DNA of 61,643 bases from Planctomycetota bacterium. GTDB lineage: Bacteria; Planctomycetota; Phycisphaerae; Tepidisphaerales; Tepidisphaeraceae. Below, piece by piece: positions 1 to 7,802 of the stretch. A program made the position numbers and the translations under genes. The notes under the pieces are model-generated. The model was not told where the DNA came from. It did no database searches and was given only the letters and a program-made list of their open reading frames with translations. The stretch is taken from NCBI GenBank assembly GCA_039182125.1, contig JBCDCH010000020.1, forward strand, positions 1 through 61,643. Direction: 5' to 3'. Each line of letters starts with the position of its first letter. Position 1 is the stretch's first letter.

Positions 1-440
1 TCGTCATCGAAGAGGGGGCCGGCGACTTCGACATTCACAGCGACGCTCGGCTGCTCGACCTGATTCTCAAGAACCTCATCGAGAACGCGATCAAGTTCAC
101 GCCCGAGGGTGGCGAGGTGCGTGTCGGCATGGAGCTGCGCGACACCGAAGACGCTGCCACCGAGTTGGTTTTGTCGGTCGCGGATACCGGCATCGGCATC
201 TCGCCGGAGCAGCAGGATCGCGTGTTCGAGCGGTTCTACCAGGTCGATCAGGCCCGTACGACCGCTGACGGCCGCGGCACCGGGCTGGGCTTGGCGATTG
301 TCAAGCACGCCGCCGTCGCGCTCGGCGGCAAGGTCCGGCTCGACTCGTTGCTCGGTCGCGGTACCACCGTCACGATCGTCGTCCCACAGCCAGCTCCAAT
401 CCAGGAGGATGGGGCCGCGTTGGAGATGGCCGATGCCTAG
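1..440 (+). CDS. Sensor histidine kinase, C-terminal ATPase part (5' end outside window)
   Basis: The frame is open from base 3 to the TAG at 438-440. The visible 145 residues are the HATPase_c half of a PhoR-like sensor kinase: N box LKNLIENAIKFTPEGG, G1 box DTGIGI, F box FERFYQVDQAR and G2 box GRGTGLGLAIVKH. All ATP-binding boxes look intact, so the kinase is probably active. The phospho-accepting His, any membrane segments and the sensor domain lie upstream of the window, so the signal cannot be named. folD follows after 28 bases with its own -10 element. A PhoB-type regulator lies 8.4 kb away on the other strand; nothing in the sequence links the two. Confidence 0.9.
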   Translation, partial: VIEEGAGDFDIHSDARLLDLILKNLIENAIKFTPEGGEVRVGMELRDTEDAATELVLSVADTGIGISPEQQDRVFERFYQVDQARTTADGRGTGLGLAIVKHAAVALGGKVRLDSLLGRGTTVTIVVPQPAPIQEDGAALEMADA

Positions 441-456
441 TCCAGGCTTCGGCGAC

Positions 457-462
457 TAAGCT
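457..462 (+). promoter_or_regulatory. -10 element TAAGCT for leaderless folD
   Basis: TAAGCT ends 6 bases before the folD ATG, so transcription would begin on or next to the start codon. The same hexamer with the same 6-base gap precedes the protease gene at 11947. No clear -35 box is seen. Confidence 0.5.
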
Positions 463-468
463 CCGACC

Positions 469-1380
469 ATGCCCGACCCGGCGCACATCATCGACGGCAC
501 CGCGATCGCGGCCGAGGCTCGCCGCGAGGTCAAGGGACGTGTCGCCCATCTCCGTTCGCTCGGCAAGCCGGTTCGCCTCGTCGCGATGCTTTTTGGCAGC
601 CCGCCCGGTGCGCAGATTTATGCCCAACGTCAAGGAGAAGCGTGCGCCGAAGTCGGCATCGACTACGAACTGAAGCAACTCCCGGCCGACATCACGCAAG
701 CCGACGCTGAAGCCGAGCTGTTCACGCTCAACGATGACCCGGACGTCACCGGCATCATGGTGCATTTGCCGTTGCCGCCGGCGCTGGATCACTACGCGTT
801 GCAGGGGCATATCCGCGTGACCAAGGATGTCGAAGGTGTGACGCCGGCCAACATTGGGCACGTCGTATACGGCCGGACGCTGATCGCACCGTGCACCGCG
901 TTGGCTGCCTACGAGTTGGTCCGGAGCACGGGCATCGACCTGCGTGGTGCGGAGGCGACGGTGGTCGGCGCGAGCGAGATTGCCGGCAAGCCGGTGTCGC
1001 TCCTGCTCACCCAGGCCGAGGCGACGGTCACGATCTGCCACAAGCTCACGCGGGACCTGATCGCCCACACAAGCAAGGCAGACATCCTGATCGTCGCGGC
1101 CGGGTATCCGAATCTCATCGGCCCCGACCACGTTCGCGAAGGGGCCGTTGTGATCGACATCGGCATCAACCGCGTCATGACGTTCGATGGCAAAAAGAAG
1201 ACCGTCGGCGATGTCGACTTCGATCGCGTTCAACACAAGGCCGGCCGGATCACCCCCGTCCCCGGCGGCGTCGGACCCATGACCGTCGCGATGCTTTTGC
1301 GTAACACCGTCCGCGCCGCCGAGTTGGCGGCGGGTATCGAAAAGCCGTGGTTTTCTAACGCGGATGTGGGTGCGACTTAA
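469..1380 (+). CDS. folD: FolD-like methylenetetrahydrofolate dehydrogenase/cyclohydrolase with altered catalytic residues
   Basis: The protein (303 aa) aligns over its full length with FolD, the cytosolic enzyme that interconverts methylene-, methenyl- and formyl-tetrahydrofolate. The NADP domain (GIDLRGAEATVVGASEIAGKP) and the signature PVPGGVGPMTVAMLL are intact. The catalytic site is not. In the segment matching E. coli ASQIYVASKRKAC this protein reads GAQIYAQRQGEAC, so the essential Lys54 is Gln55. The VQLPLP Gln98 is His99 (VHLPLP). The KDVDG Asp121 is Glu122 (KDVEG). Family knowledge says loss of this Lys abolishes cyclohydrolase activity while dehydrogenase activity can remain, so a monofunctional dehydrogenase is one reading. 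The ATG is supported by a -10 box 6 bases upstream. Confidence 0.88.
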   Translation: MPDPAHIIDGTAIAAEARREVKGRVAHLRSLGKPVRLVAMLFGSPPGAQIYAQRQGEACAEVGIDYELKQLPADITQADAEAELFTLNDDPDVTGIMVHLPLPPALDHYALQGHIRVTKDVEGVTPANIGHVVYGRTLIAPCTALAAYELVRSTGIDLRGAEATVVGASEIAGKPVSLLLTQAEATVTICHKLTRDLIAHTSKADILIVAAGYPNLIGPDHVREGAVVIDIGINRVMTFDGKKKTVGDVDFDRVQHKAGRITPVPGGVGPMTVAMLLRNTVRAAELAAGIEKPWFSNADVGAT

Positions 1381-1406
1381 CGGCGTTTGCGGCATGATGG
1401 TGAGCG

Positions 1407-2051
1407 ATGACGCAAGACACCAACGAACCTCATGGCTTCGACCCGACCCAAGGCGGGGGCTACTCCGAATCGTCGATCAGCGCCCCGAAGAACAGCGTTG
1501 CCGCAATCGTCGGCCTCATCACAGGGGCGACCTCGCTGATCCCGTGTCTCGGATTTGTCACCGGACCGGTCGGGTTGGTTTCATCGGTTATTGGTTTCTT
1601 CACGACCGGCAAGCCCAATGTGAAAGGCCGCTGGATGGCCGTGCTGGGGTTTGTTCTTGCGATCGTCGGCTTCATCGGCGTCAACATCGCGCTGATCGGT
1701 GGCGGCGGGTTCTTCTTCTTCAAGAAGGGCATGGAAGCGGTGTCGGTACCGACCGAGACTTTCGTGCAAGCGCTGATCGACAACGACATCTCCGCCGCGA
1801 GAGAGATCAGTTCGGGCTTCTCCGATGCTGAACTGAACGAGCTGGCGTTACAGTTCGATGCCGTGGGCGATGCCGCGACCGTCGATGTCACGATGAACGG
1901 CTTCAACTTGCAGATTGTCAACGCGGAGGCCATTGGAACCATTTCCGGGACTGCCAGCGGTGACGGGAAGACACTTTCGTTTACATCGGAAGTCGAAGGC
2001 TCTTCCGACCTTTCCGACATGAACGTCACGGATTTACAAGTTCGCGATTAG
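1407..2051 (+). CDS. DUF4190-like membrane protein, paralog 1
   Basis: This 214 aa protein has a short polar N-terminus, then about 80 residues with two or three membrane segments (SVAAIVGLITGATSLIPCLG and the stretch after VKGRWMAVLGF), and a soluble C-terminal domain of about 110 residues. The membrane part, with its motif FFTTGKPNVKGRWMAVLG, resembles the DUF4190 type of small bacterial membrane proteins. Its closest visible relative is the next gene, which shares the membrane part almost residue for residue but has a different C-terminal domain. CATGAT lies 8 bases before the ATG. The function is unknown; an envelope role is only a guess. Confidence 0.75.
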   Translation: MTQDTNEPHGFDPTQGGGYSESSISAPKNSVAAIVGLITGATSLIPCLGFVTGPVGLVSSVIGFFTTGKPNVKGRWMAVLGFVLAIVGFIGVNIALIGGGGFFFFKKGMEAVSVPTETFVQALIDNDISAAREISSGFSDAELNELALQFDAVGDAATVDVTMNGFNLQIVNAEAIGTISGTASGDGKTLSFTSEVEGSSDLSDMNVTDLQVRD

Positions 2052-2121
2052 GATCGCTTCGACGTCGGTTTCGAAGCACCATCTCGCGACATTTTTCTCT
2101 GCTCCAACTGACACAAAGACC

Positions 2122-2760
2122 ATGACCCAAGACCCCAACTACGACCCACGACATCCCGGCGGCTTCGAGCCCTACGCGAACACCAACTACGGCGACCAGA
2201 CCATGGCCGCTCCCAAGAACAGCATCGCGGGGATCATCGCACTCATCACCGGAGCGGTGTCGCTGATTCCGTGCCTCGGCTTGTTGACCGCGCCGATCGC
2301 GTTGATCAGTGGCCTGATCGGCTTCTTCACTGCCGGCAAGCCGAGCGTCAAGGGTCGTTGGATGGCGGTTGTTGGCGTGCTTCTCGCACTCGTCGGCGGC
2401 GGGTACCAGGTCGCCATCGGTGGCTGGCTCGGCAACAAGGGTGTTGCCGCGGTCAACGCCATCACCGAGGTGGAGCAAGGCATTCGCAACGGGGATCTCT
2501 CGACGCTCGCCGAATACTCCGATCTCTCCGCTGCTGAAATCGATGCCATCCAGGCCGAGATCGACGAGATCGCGCCGATCAACGGCGTGGTCGTTTCCGA
2601 AGGTCAGCAGACACAATCGCCCGATGGTCAAACGGCTTACTTGCCGTTTGTTCTGACGATCAACGGTGCCAATGGCACCAAGACCGTCGAGGTGGTCGTC
2701 GAGATGCAGGTTTTCACGCTCGGTAGCGGCGTGAAAATCGGCGAGATCAATGTCGAGTAA
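2122..2760 (+). CDS. DUF4190-like membrane protein, paralog 2
   Basis: This 212 aa protein is the tandem duplicate of the gene 70 bases upstream. The two share APKNS, LITGA, SLIPCLG, IGFFT, GKP and VKGRWMAV at the same spacing, covering the membrane half. The C-terminal half is diverged and predicted soluble, with a segment rich in Gly, Thr and Val before the end. The ATG at 2122 gives the same N-terminal layout as the paralog. No TANNNT lies just upstream, so it may be read from the upstream gene. A strong hairpin follows the stop. The function is unknown. Confidence 0.75.
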   Translation: MTQDPNYDPRHPGGFEPYANTNYGDQTMAAPKNSIAGIIALITGAVSLIPCLGLLTAPIALISGLIGFFTAGKPSVKGRWMAVVGVLLALVGGGYQVAIGGWLGNKGVAAVNAITEVEQGIRNGDLSTLAEYSDLSAAEIDAIQAEIDEIAPINGVVVSEGQQTQSPDGQTAYLPFVLTINGANGTKTVEVVVEMQVFTLGSGVKIGEINVE

Positions 2761-2786
2761 CCGCCAACTCCCCGGGCGCGATTGAC

Positions 2787-2821
2787 CGAGCCGACGCCGG
2801 GTTACGACCGGCGTCGGCTCG
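2787..2821. terminator. Hairpin terminator after the DUF4190-like pair
   Basis: A perfect 14-base stem (2787-2800 with 2808-2821) encloses a 7-base loop between the second membrane protein and the GH4 gene. There is no U tract, so an intrinsic or Rho-assisted terminator is inferred from position and stem strength. Confidence 0.6.
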
Positions 2822-2843
2822 TGGTCTGTCCGCGTTCACTCGT

Positions 2844-2849
2844 TACGCT
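2844..2849 (+). promoter_or_regulatory. -10 element TACGCT for leaderless GH4 gene
   Basis: TACGCT ends 6 bases before the GTG start at 2856. It lies just after the terminator hairpin and supports the GTG as both transcription and translation start. Confidence 0.5.
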
Positions 2850-2855
2850 GTCGGC

Positions 2856-4673
2856 GTGTCCCACAAGATCGCATTCATCGGTGCCGGCTCGGTCGTGTTC
2901 AGCCGCAACCTCACTGGAGACCTGCTCCAGTATCCGGCCTTCGCCGATGCGACGTTCACCTACATGGACATCGACGCCGACCGGCTCGATGTTGGTGCGG
3001 CGCTTTGTCGGAAGGTCGCCGATGCGTTGGGCGTGAAGCCGACGATCGAAAAGACGATGAACCAGCGGGAGGCGATCGAGGGTGCCGACTTCGTCGTGTG
3101 CATGGTTCAGATAGGCGGCTTCAGCTCCACGCTCGTCGACTTCGAAATCCCCCGTCGTTACGGGCTCAACTTCACGATCGCCGACACCACCGGCCCTGGC
3201 GGGATCTTCCGCGCGCTACGGACCTATCCGTTCATGGAGCAGCTCGCGCGCGACATCCTCGATTACGCCAAGCCGGACGCCTGGCTGCTTAACTACAGCA
3301 ACCCGATGAGCGCGAACATGCAGTCGCTGCTACGGCCCAACGACCACGCGCTCAACGCCGTCGGGCTCTGTCACAGCGTGCAGGGCACTTACGGCGAACT
3401 GATGGGCGATCTCGGTATTCCCGAGGATCAGGGCCGGTTTAAGGTCGCGGGCATCAACCACATGGCGTTCTTCCTCGAACTTCGGCACAAGGACCGTGAT
3501 CTTTACGATGAGCTCTTCGCCCGGGCTGACGAGTTCATCGCCGCCGGCAAGAACAAGGTTCGCTACGAGTTGATGAAACGGCTGGGCTATTTCATCACCG
3601 AAAGTTCCGAGCACAACGCCGAGTATTCCGCCCACTTCCTGCCTCACGACGGCTACGCGGCCGAGTTCGACGTGCCGATCGACGAGTATCTGAGGCGCTG
3701 CGACGGCATCGTCGACGAGTTCGCGCGGCTCGTGGCATTTTCCAAGAGCGACGAGCCCATGCCACGCGAGAAGATCAAGAAGAGCCACGAGTACGGAAGT
3801 GTGATCGCCAACAGCATCGTGACCGGCGAGCCGAAGGTGGTGTACGGCAACCTGCCCAACTTCGGCGCGATCCCGAACCTGCCCGACACGGCGATCGTCG
3901 AGACGCCGACGCTCGTTGATGCCAACGGGTGCCACCCCACGCGGGTGGACCCGCTGCCGCCACAGTTGGTCAACTACGTGACGCCGCACCTCATGCAGCA
4001 CGAACTGTTCATCACCGCCGCGATGGAGGGCCGACGCGACGCGGTGTACCAGGCATGCTTCGCCGATCCGCTGACCGCGGCGACGTTGCCGATGGACAAG
4101 ATCGTCGACATGTGCGACGAACTGATCACCGCGCACGGCGATCTGTTGCCCGACCTTGATCGCACGCCAAGCCGCACGCCCGGCAGTGGCAAGACGTTCA
4201 TGCCTCCCACGCCCGAGGAACTGCGCGCGAGTTGGGACCAAGCCAAGCAGCACACGAGTGACGAGGACGTGCTCAGCCGCTGGCATTTGCTCGGCCCGGT
4301 CGAGGACGTCGAAGCAGTGCGAGACACTTATGCGGGAAATGGCAGGCTCGACGTGTCCGGCTGGGCGGCGGGCGAGGTTGCCGCGGGGAAAGAGCAGGTC
4401 ATGGTTGGCGACACGCTGAAACTGCAGTGGAAGAGCAGGCCGGCTTTTGCTTACACCGAGTTCGACAGCGTTCATGCCCGGTCGGCCCGCATCCGAACCG
4501 CCGCCGGCGAGAACTGCGTGATCTGGATCAACGGCACGCAGGTTCACGACGAAGGCGGCCGGGCCCAGATCGAGGCGGAACTCAGGCAGGGCACCAACTC
4601 GATGCTCATCCTGCTGCGGAACCCTGACCATTCGACCAAGCTCGCGGCGTTTCTCGAAAAGCCGAACTTCTGA
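2856..4673 (+). CDS. Family 4 glycosidase (alpha-galactosidase/glucosidase-like) with extra C-terminal domain
   Basis: Residues 1-435 are a GH4 glycoside hydrolase, an NAD- and metal-dependent enzyme that cleaves glycosides by an oxidation-elimination route. The Rossmann start KIAFIGAGSVVFSRNL, the NYSNPMSANM loop and the metal ligands C172-H173 (GLCHSVQGT) and H202 (GINHMAF) are present; AglA of Thermotoga uses C174 and H203. Usual GH4 length is about 430-480 residues. Here 605 residues are found, and 440-605 form an added domain with WHLLGPV (476-482) and VIWINGTQVHDEGG (555-568), typical of jelly-roll or accessory domains of planctomycete sugar enzymes. No signal peptide is seen, so it is probably cytosolic. 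The exact sugar is unknown. Confidence 0.85.
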   Translation: MSHKIAFIGAGSVVFSRNLTGDLLQYPAFADATFTYMDIDADRLDVGAALCRKVADALGVKPTIEKTMNQREAIEGADFVVCMVQIGGFSSTLVDFEIPRRYGLNFTIADTTGPGGIFRALRTYPFMEQLARDILDYAKPDAWLLNYSNPMSANMQSLLRPNDHALNAVGLCHSVQGTYGELMGDLGIPEDQGRFKVAGINHMAFFLELRHKDRDLYDELFARADEFIAAGKNKVRYELMKRLGYFITESSEHNAEYSAHFLPHDGYAAEFDVPIDEYLRRCDGIVDEFARLVAFSKSDEPMPREKIKKSHEYGSVIANSIVTGEPKVVYGNLPNFGAIPNLPDTAIVETPTLVDANGCHPTRVDPLPPQLVNYVTPHLMQHELFITAAMEGRRDAVYQACFADPLTAATLPMDKIVDMCDELITAHGDLLPDLDRTPSRTPGSGKTFMPPTPEELRASWDQAKQHTSDEDVLSRWHLLGPVEDVEAVRDTYAGNGRLDVSGWAAGEVAAGKEQVMVGDTLKLQWKSRPAFAYTEFDSVHARSARIRTAAGENCVIWINGTQVHDEGGRAQIEAELRQGTNSMLILLRNPDHSTKLAAFLEKPNF

Positions 4674-4722
4674 GCCCAACGCGGGGTTCGTTTGCTGTGT
4701 CCACCATGCTGGAGCTTGTCCC

Positions 4723-6069
4723 ATGCGCCGATTCGCTTTCGTTGTCACCATATTGGTTGCCGTTGTAGCTCATGCCGAGCCGCGGCGGACTGGCAACATC
4801 GTCTACGAACTGCCCGCCGGATGGGAAACGCGCGACAGGGACGGGCTGTTTCACAACGTCCGTCCCGAAGACTGGCTTGACCGTGACACCTACCCCGATC
4901 TGTACATCGTTTCCGGCGAACACATCGGTCCGGACCCTGCCGACCTGCAGCGTTGGGCCCTACAGCGAATGGATGCCGTCGTGAAAGACGACGACGAGGA
5001 TGATGTCTTGACGTGGAAACAGTGGCAGGGCGTCGACGACCCGGCGTTCGCTGCCAAGGGCTTTGTGAACATGATGTTCGGCATGGGCGTGGTCCACCGC
5101 GAGAGCGGCCGGTTCGATCGCGGCATGGCGGGCTTTGCGTTCACGGTCGACGGTCACGCCGGCCTGATCTTCATCGAGTTCGACGAGCCCGACGCGGCGA
5201 CGGCGTCGGTCGAAGCCATGCTCGAACTCGTGCAGAGCTTTCGTTTCATCAACCGCTGCACCACGCCCCTTGAGGGTCAATCCCGGCCCGGTCCGTTCAA
5301 CGGCATTTATTGGGGCACATGGTTGGGCCACACCCTCGGCCTCGATGGCATGCTCCAGATGCAACTCCGGCACCACACTTACGTCTTCTTTCCCGACGGT
5401 CGATTCTGCGAGGACATCCCACCCGGCGGCGTGACCGGTTTCGATTACGACAAGCTCGCCGATTCCCACACGCACTTTGTCGGCAACTACTTCGTCGATG
5501 GCAACGCCGTCATCCTCCGCTATGCCTCGGGCGAGATCGAGACGCTCGACTACGAAGACGGCATCATGAAAGACGGGATGGCCATGTTGCAGCCGGTCAA
5601 CATCCCGCCGGACGGTTGGCGGTTCGAGGGCGAACGGTCGGTGTCGTTTTACGCCTCCATGTCGGCAGGCATTGATCCGGGGTCGACCACGACCGTCTCC
5701 GGGGGAGCGACTTACGTTTTCAAGCTCGATGGCACCGTCACATCCGATCGCTGGTCCGGTGCGAGCGGGAGCTTTGATTCCGGCGTCTCCTTCGGCAGCT
5801 TCCGCGACAACGAGCCGGAGATCGGCACGTACGACGTCAACGGCGGTGTCCTCACCATCACGCGTCCCGACGGCAGCACGCGGGCTTGGGACATCTTTAT
5901 CACCGAGCACACCGACCGGGACACCGGCAAGCTTGAGCGCACGCTCTGGATTGGTGGCGATCCGGCCGACGGGATCAAAAATGTCCCTGCCGGCGTCCGG
6001 CCCGACCTCCGGTCCAAGCCGATCAATCCTCTGAGCCCGCCGGTGAATCCGCTCGACCCACCGCGGTAG
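4723..6069 (+). CDS. Secreted protein of unknown function
   Basis: This 448 aa protein begins with a signal peptide (MRRFAFVVTILVAVVAHA, cleavage likely after HA). The next 150 residues resemble the small secreted domains that start with an amphipathic ELPAGWE-type strand and end with a conserved LVQSFRF segment. The middle contains GIYWGTWLG and YVFFPDGRF. A later YVFKLDGTVTSDRWSG and GTYDVNGGVLTITRPDG repeat this theme, suggesting two small lipocalin- or META-like barrels. The tail is Pro-rich (NPLSPPVNPLDPP). Export to the periplasm or cell surface is likely. No catalytic motif was recognised. Confidence 0.75.
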   Translation: MRRFAFVVTILVAVVAHAEPRRTGNIVYELPAGWETRDRDGLFHNVRPEDWLDRDTYPDLYIVSGEHIGPDPADLQRWALQRMDAVVKDDDEDDVLTWKQWQGVDDPAFAAKGFVNMMFGMGVVHRESGRFDRGMAGFAFTVDGHAGLIFIEFDEPDAATASVEAMLELVQSFRFINRCTTPLEGQSRPGPFNGIYWGTWLGHTLGLDGMLQMQLRHHTYVFFPDGRFCEDIPPGGVTGFDYDKLADSHTHFVGNYFVDGNAVILRYASGEIETLDYEDGIMKDGMAMLQPVNIPPDGWRFEGERSVSFYASMSAGIDPGSTTTVSGGATYVFKLDGTVTSDRWSGASGSFDSGVSFGSFRDNEPEIGTYDVNGGVLTITRPDGSTRAWDIFITEHTDRDTGKLERTLWIGGDPADGIKNVPAGVRPDLRSKPINPLSPPVNPLDPPR

Positions 6070-6087
6070 TAGCAGGGCCGTGGACCG

Positions 6088-6810
6088 TCAGTTCACGGCG
6101 TCTGAAAGCTGATGCACGGCGTCGAAGCAACGGTCGGCGACGTGTTGCCAACCGTCCCGTTTGTTCGGCGTCTCGGCGAAGTCGAGCGTGGGGCCGAATC
6201 GGACCTCCAGTTTTGCCGGTCGTGGGCAACGCTTGCCCGGCGGTAGAGCCCGGTGTGCTCCGTCGATCCACGCCGGCACGATTGGCACCGACAGCCCGGC
6301 GACGAGCATGCCGACCCCGCACTTGAACTCCGCCAGCGTTCCGGTCCGGCTACGCGTGCCTTCGGGAAAAACGATCAGCAGGCAGTGGCCGTTTTCCATT
6401 CGACGACGCAGGTCGGCCAGTGCCTGCCGAACGGCCTTGCCACGGCGCATCGGCAGGGCGTTGATCGCGATCGCGGCGCAGGCCGAGCGGAAGGTGGTAC
6501 GAAAGAAATAGTCGTCCGCCGCAAGCGAAAACGCCTCGCGCCGCAGGCATCGCGGCAGCGCCGCCGTGATCGCCGCAGCGTCGAGGTGGCTGGTGTGGTT
6601 GGCCACGATGATCGCCGGCGGGTCGTCGGGCAGGTGCTCGGAGCCCCGGACGGTCAGGCGGTGGTAAAGCCGCATGTAACCGGCCGCGGCCGAGGCGGTG
6701 AGTGCGTGAACCGCCCAGCCGAACAGCCCCGGCTCACGCCTCACGCTGCCGAGCCGGCGGGTCACCGATTCGTCCAGATCGCTCGCGGGTTGGAAGGTCC
6801 ACTGGTCCAT
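6088..6810 (-). CDS. plsC: 1-acyl-sn-glycerol-3-phosphate acyltransferase (PlsC family)
   Basis: This 240 aa PlsC-type acyltransferase makes phosphatidic acid at the inner membrane. The HX4D box is NHTSHLDAAAI and the acceptor-binding box is FPEGTRSRTG; both are intact. A hydrophobic stretch near residue 40 would anchor it. The start is the ATG that overlaps the stop of cdsA as TGATG. Longer versions beginning upstream would run into cdsA code and are unlikely. Translational coupling to cdsA fits the pathway, since CdsA uses the product of PlsC. Confidence 0.88.
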   Translation of the reverse strand: MDQWTFQPASDLDESVTRRLGSVRREPGLFGWAVHALTASAAAGYMRLYHRLTVRGSEHLPDDPPAIIVANHTSHLDAAAITAALPRCLRREAFSLAADDYFFRTTFRSACAAIAINALPMRRGKAVRQALADLRRRMENGHCLLIVFPEGTRSRTGTLAEFKCGVGMLVAGLSVPIVPAWIDGAHRALPPGKRCPRPAKLEVRFGPTLDFAETPNKRDGWQHVADRCFDAVHQLSDAVN

Positions 6811-7802
6811 CAGAAGAGCCCGGCCGAGAAGAGTCGTTGCGTTTCGTCGCCGCCGATACCGTGCAGGTAGCCGATGTAGTGGAACACCGCCGGGGCGACC
6901 AGCACAAGCGAGTCGCAACGGTCCAGCAGTCCTCCGTGGCCCGGGAGCAGGGTACCCAAATCCTTCAATCCCAGGTCACGCTTTACGCTGCTGAGTAGCA
7001 GGTCGCCGCACTGCCCGAGCACCGAGATCATCACCGCGAGCACCAGCGCGTGATACCACTGCCCGGCGACGGTACCGGCGAAAACCCACATGGCGAGCGG
7101 CATTGCGGTCGCGCTCGTTAGTACCACGGCCCCGACCGCACCGCCGAGCGTTTTGTTCGGGCTTGTCCGCGGTACGAACTTACGGCCGCCGATGACCTTC
7201 CCGGCGGTGAATGCGAAGATGTCGTTGAGTTCGGTCGCGACGAGTAGCCAGATCAGCAGCGCCCGGTAGTCGTAGTTGTTGGCAAAGAACGCCAGGTGTG
7301 CGAGGCCACTGCCGAACAGGCCGTATGCGAGGGTTGCCAGCGCGGTGCGTTGAATGAATCCGTCGGGCCGATCGGGCAGGACGCCGGCGAGCGCGATCGC
7401 CCCGACGCTCAGCGGAAACAACGCGACGAAGAACGCGTAGTAGTTGTCGATGGCGGCGAAGAAAGTCAGGCCGATCGCGAGGGCGACCGTCGCCGAGGTC
7501 AGGCGGTTGCGGAATAGCCCCGTAGCCCGGGCGAACTCGCGGTAGCAGAGCAAGCCGAGCACGGCCACGCTGAGGATCGTCGCGGCTGCCCCCAGCGCGA
7601 TCGGCCCGAGGGTGACTGCCGCGATGACGAGCCAGGTTCGCCACCGTTGCCACAACTCCGGTTGAAGGGACTTGGGCGCGATCAGGAAAGCCAACGGCGC
7701 GATCGCAAGCAGCGCGACGGCACCGCCCAGAAGCCAAAGCGTCGTCGGCTCGCCGAGCAACACCCGCGGATCGAAGAGTCGGGCCACGTCGCGGTCAGTC
7801 AT
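6810..7802 (-). CDS. cdsA: Phosphatidate cytidylyltransferase
   Basis: This integral membrane enzyme (330 aa, about eight membrane segments) turns phosphatidic acid and CTP into CDP-diacylglycerol. The family signature near the C-terminus is complete: SSVKRD, then KDLGTLLPGHGGLLDRCD, with the two final Asp residues in place. Upstream, GRKFVPRTSPNKTLGG matches the conserved SPNKT(W/L)EG-type loop. The ATG at 7802 overlaps the CDP-alcohol transferase gene by 8 bases. Its own stop overlaps the plsC start. The three genes form one phospholipid unit. Confidence 0.92.
   Translation of the reverse strand: MTDRDVARLFDPRVLLGEPTTLWLLGGAVALLAIAPLAFLIAPKSLQPELWQRWRTWLVIAAVTLGPIALGAAATILSVAVLGLLCYREFARATGLFRNRLTSATVALAIGLTFFAAIDNYYAFFVALFPLSVGAIALAGVLPDRPDGFIQRTALATLAYGLFGSGLAHLAFFANNYDYRALLIWLLVATELNDIFAFTAGKVIGGRKFVPRTSPNKTLGGAVGAVVLTSATAMPLAMWVFAGTVAGQWYHALVLAVMISVLGQCGDLLLSSVKRDLGLKDLGTLLPGHGGLLDRCDSLVLVAPAVFHYIGYLHGIGGDETQRLFSAGLF

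Noticed and set aside
370-1395. 341-codon open frame on the minus strand
   Set aside because: It lies opposite folD, has an Arg/Asp-rich low-complexity translation and no motif, the usual shadow in high-G+C DNA.
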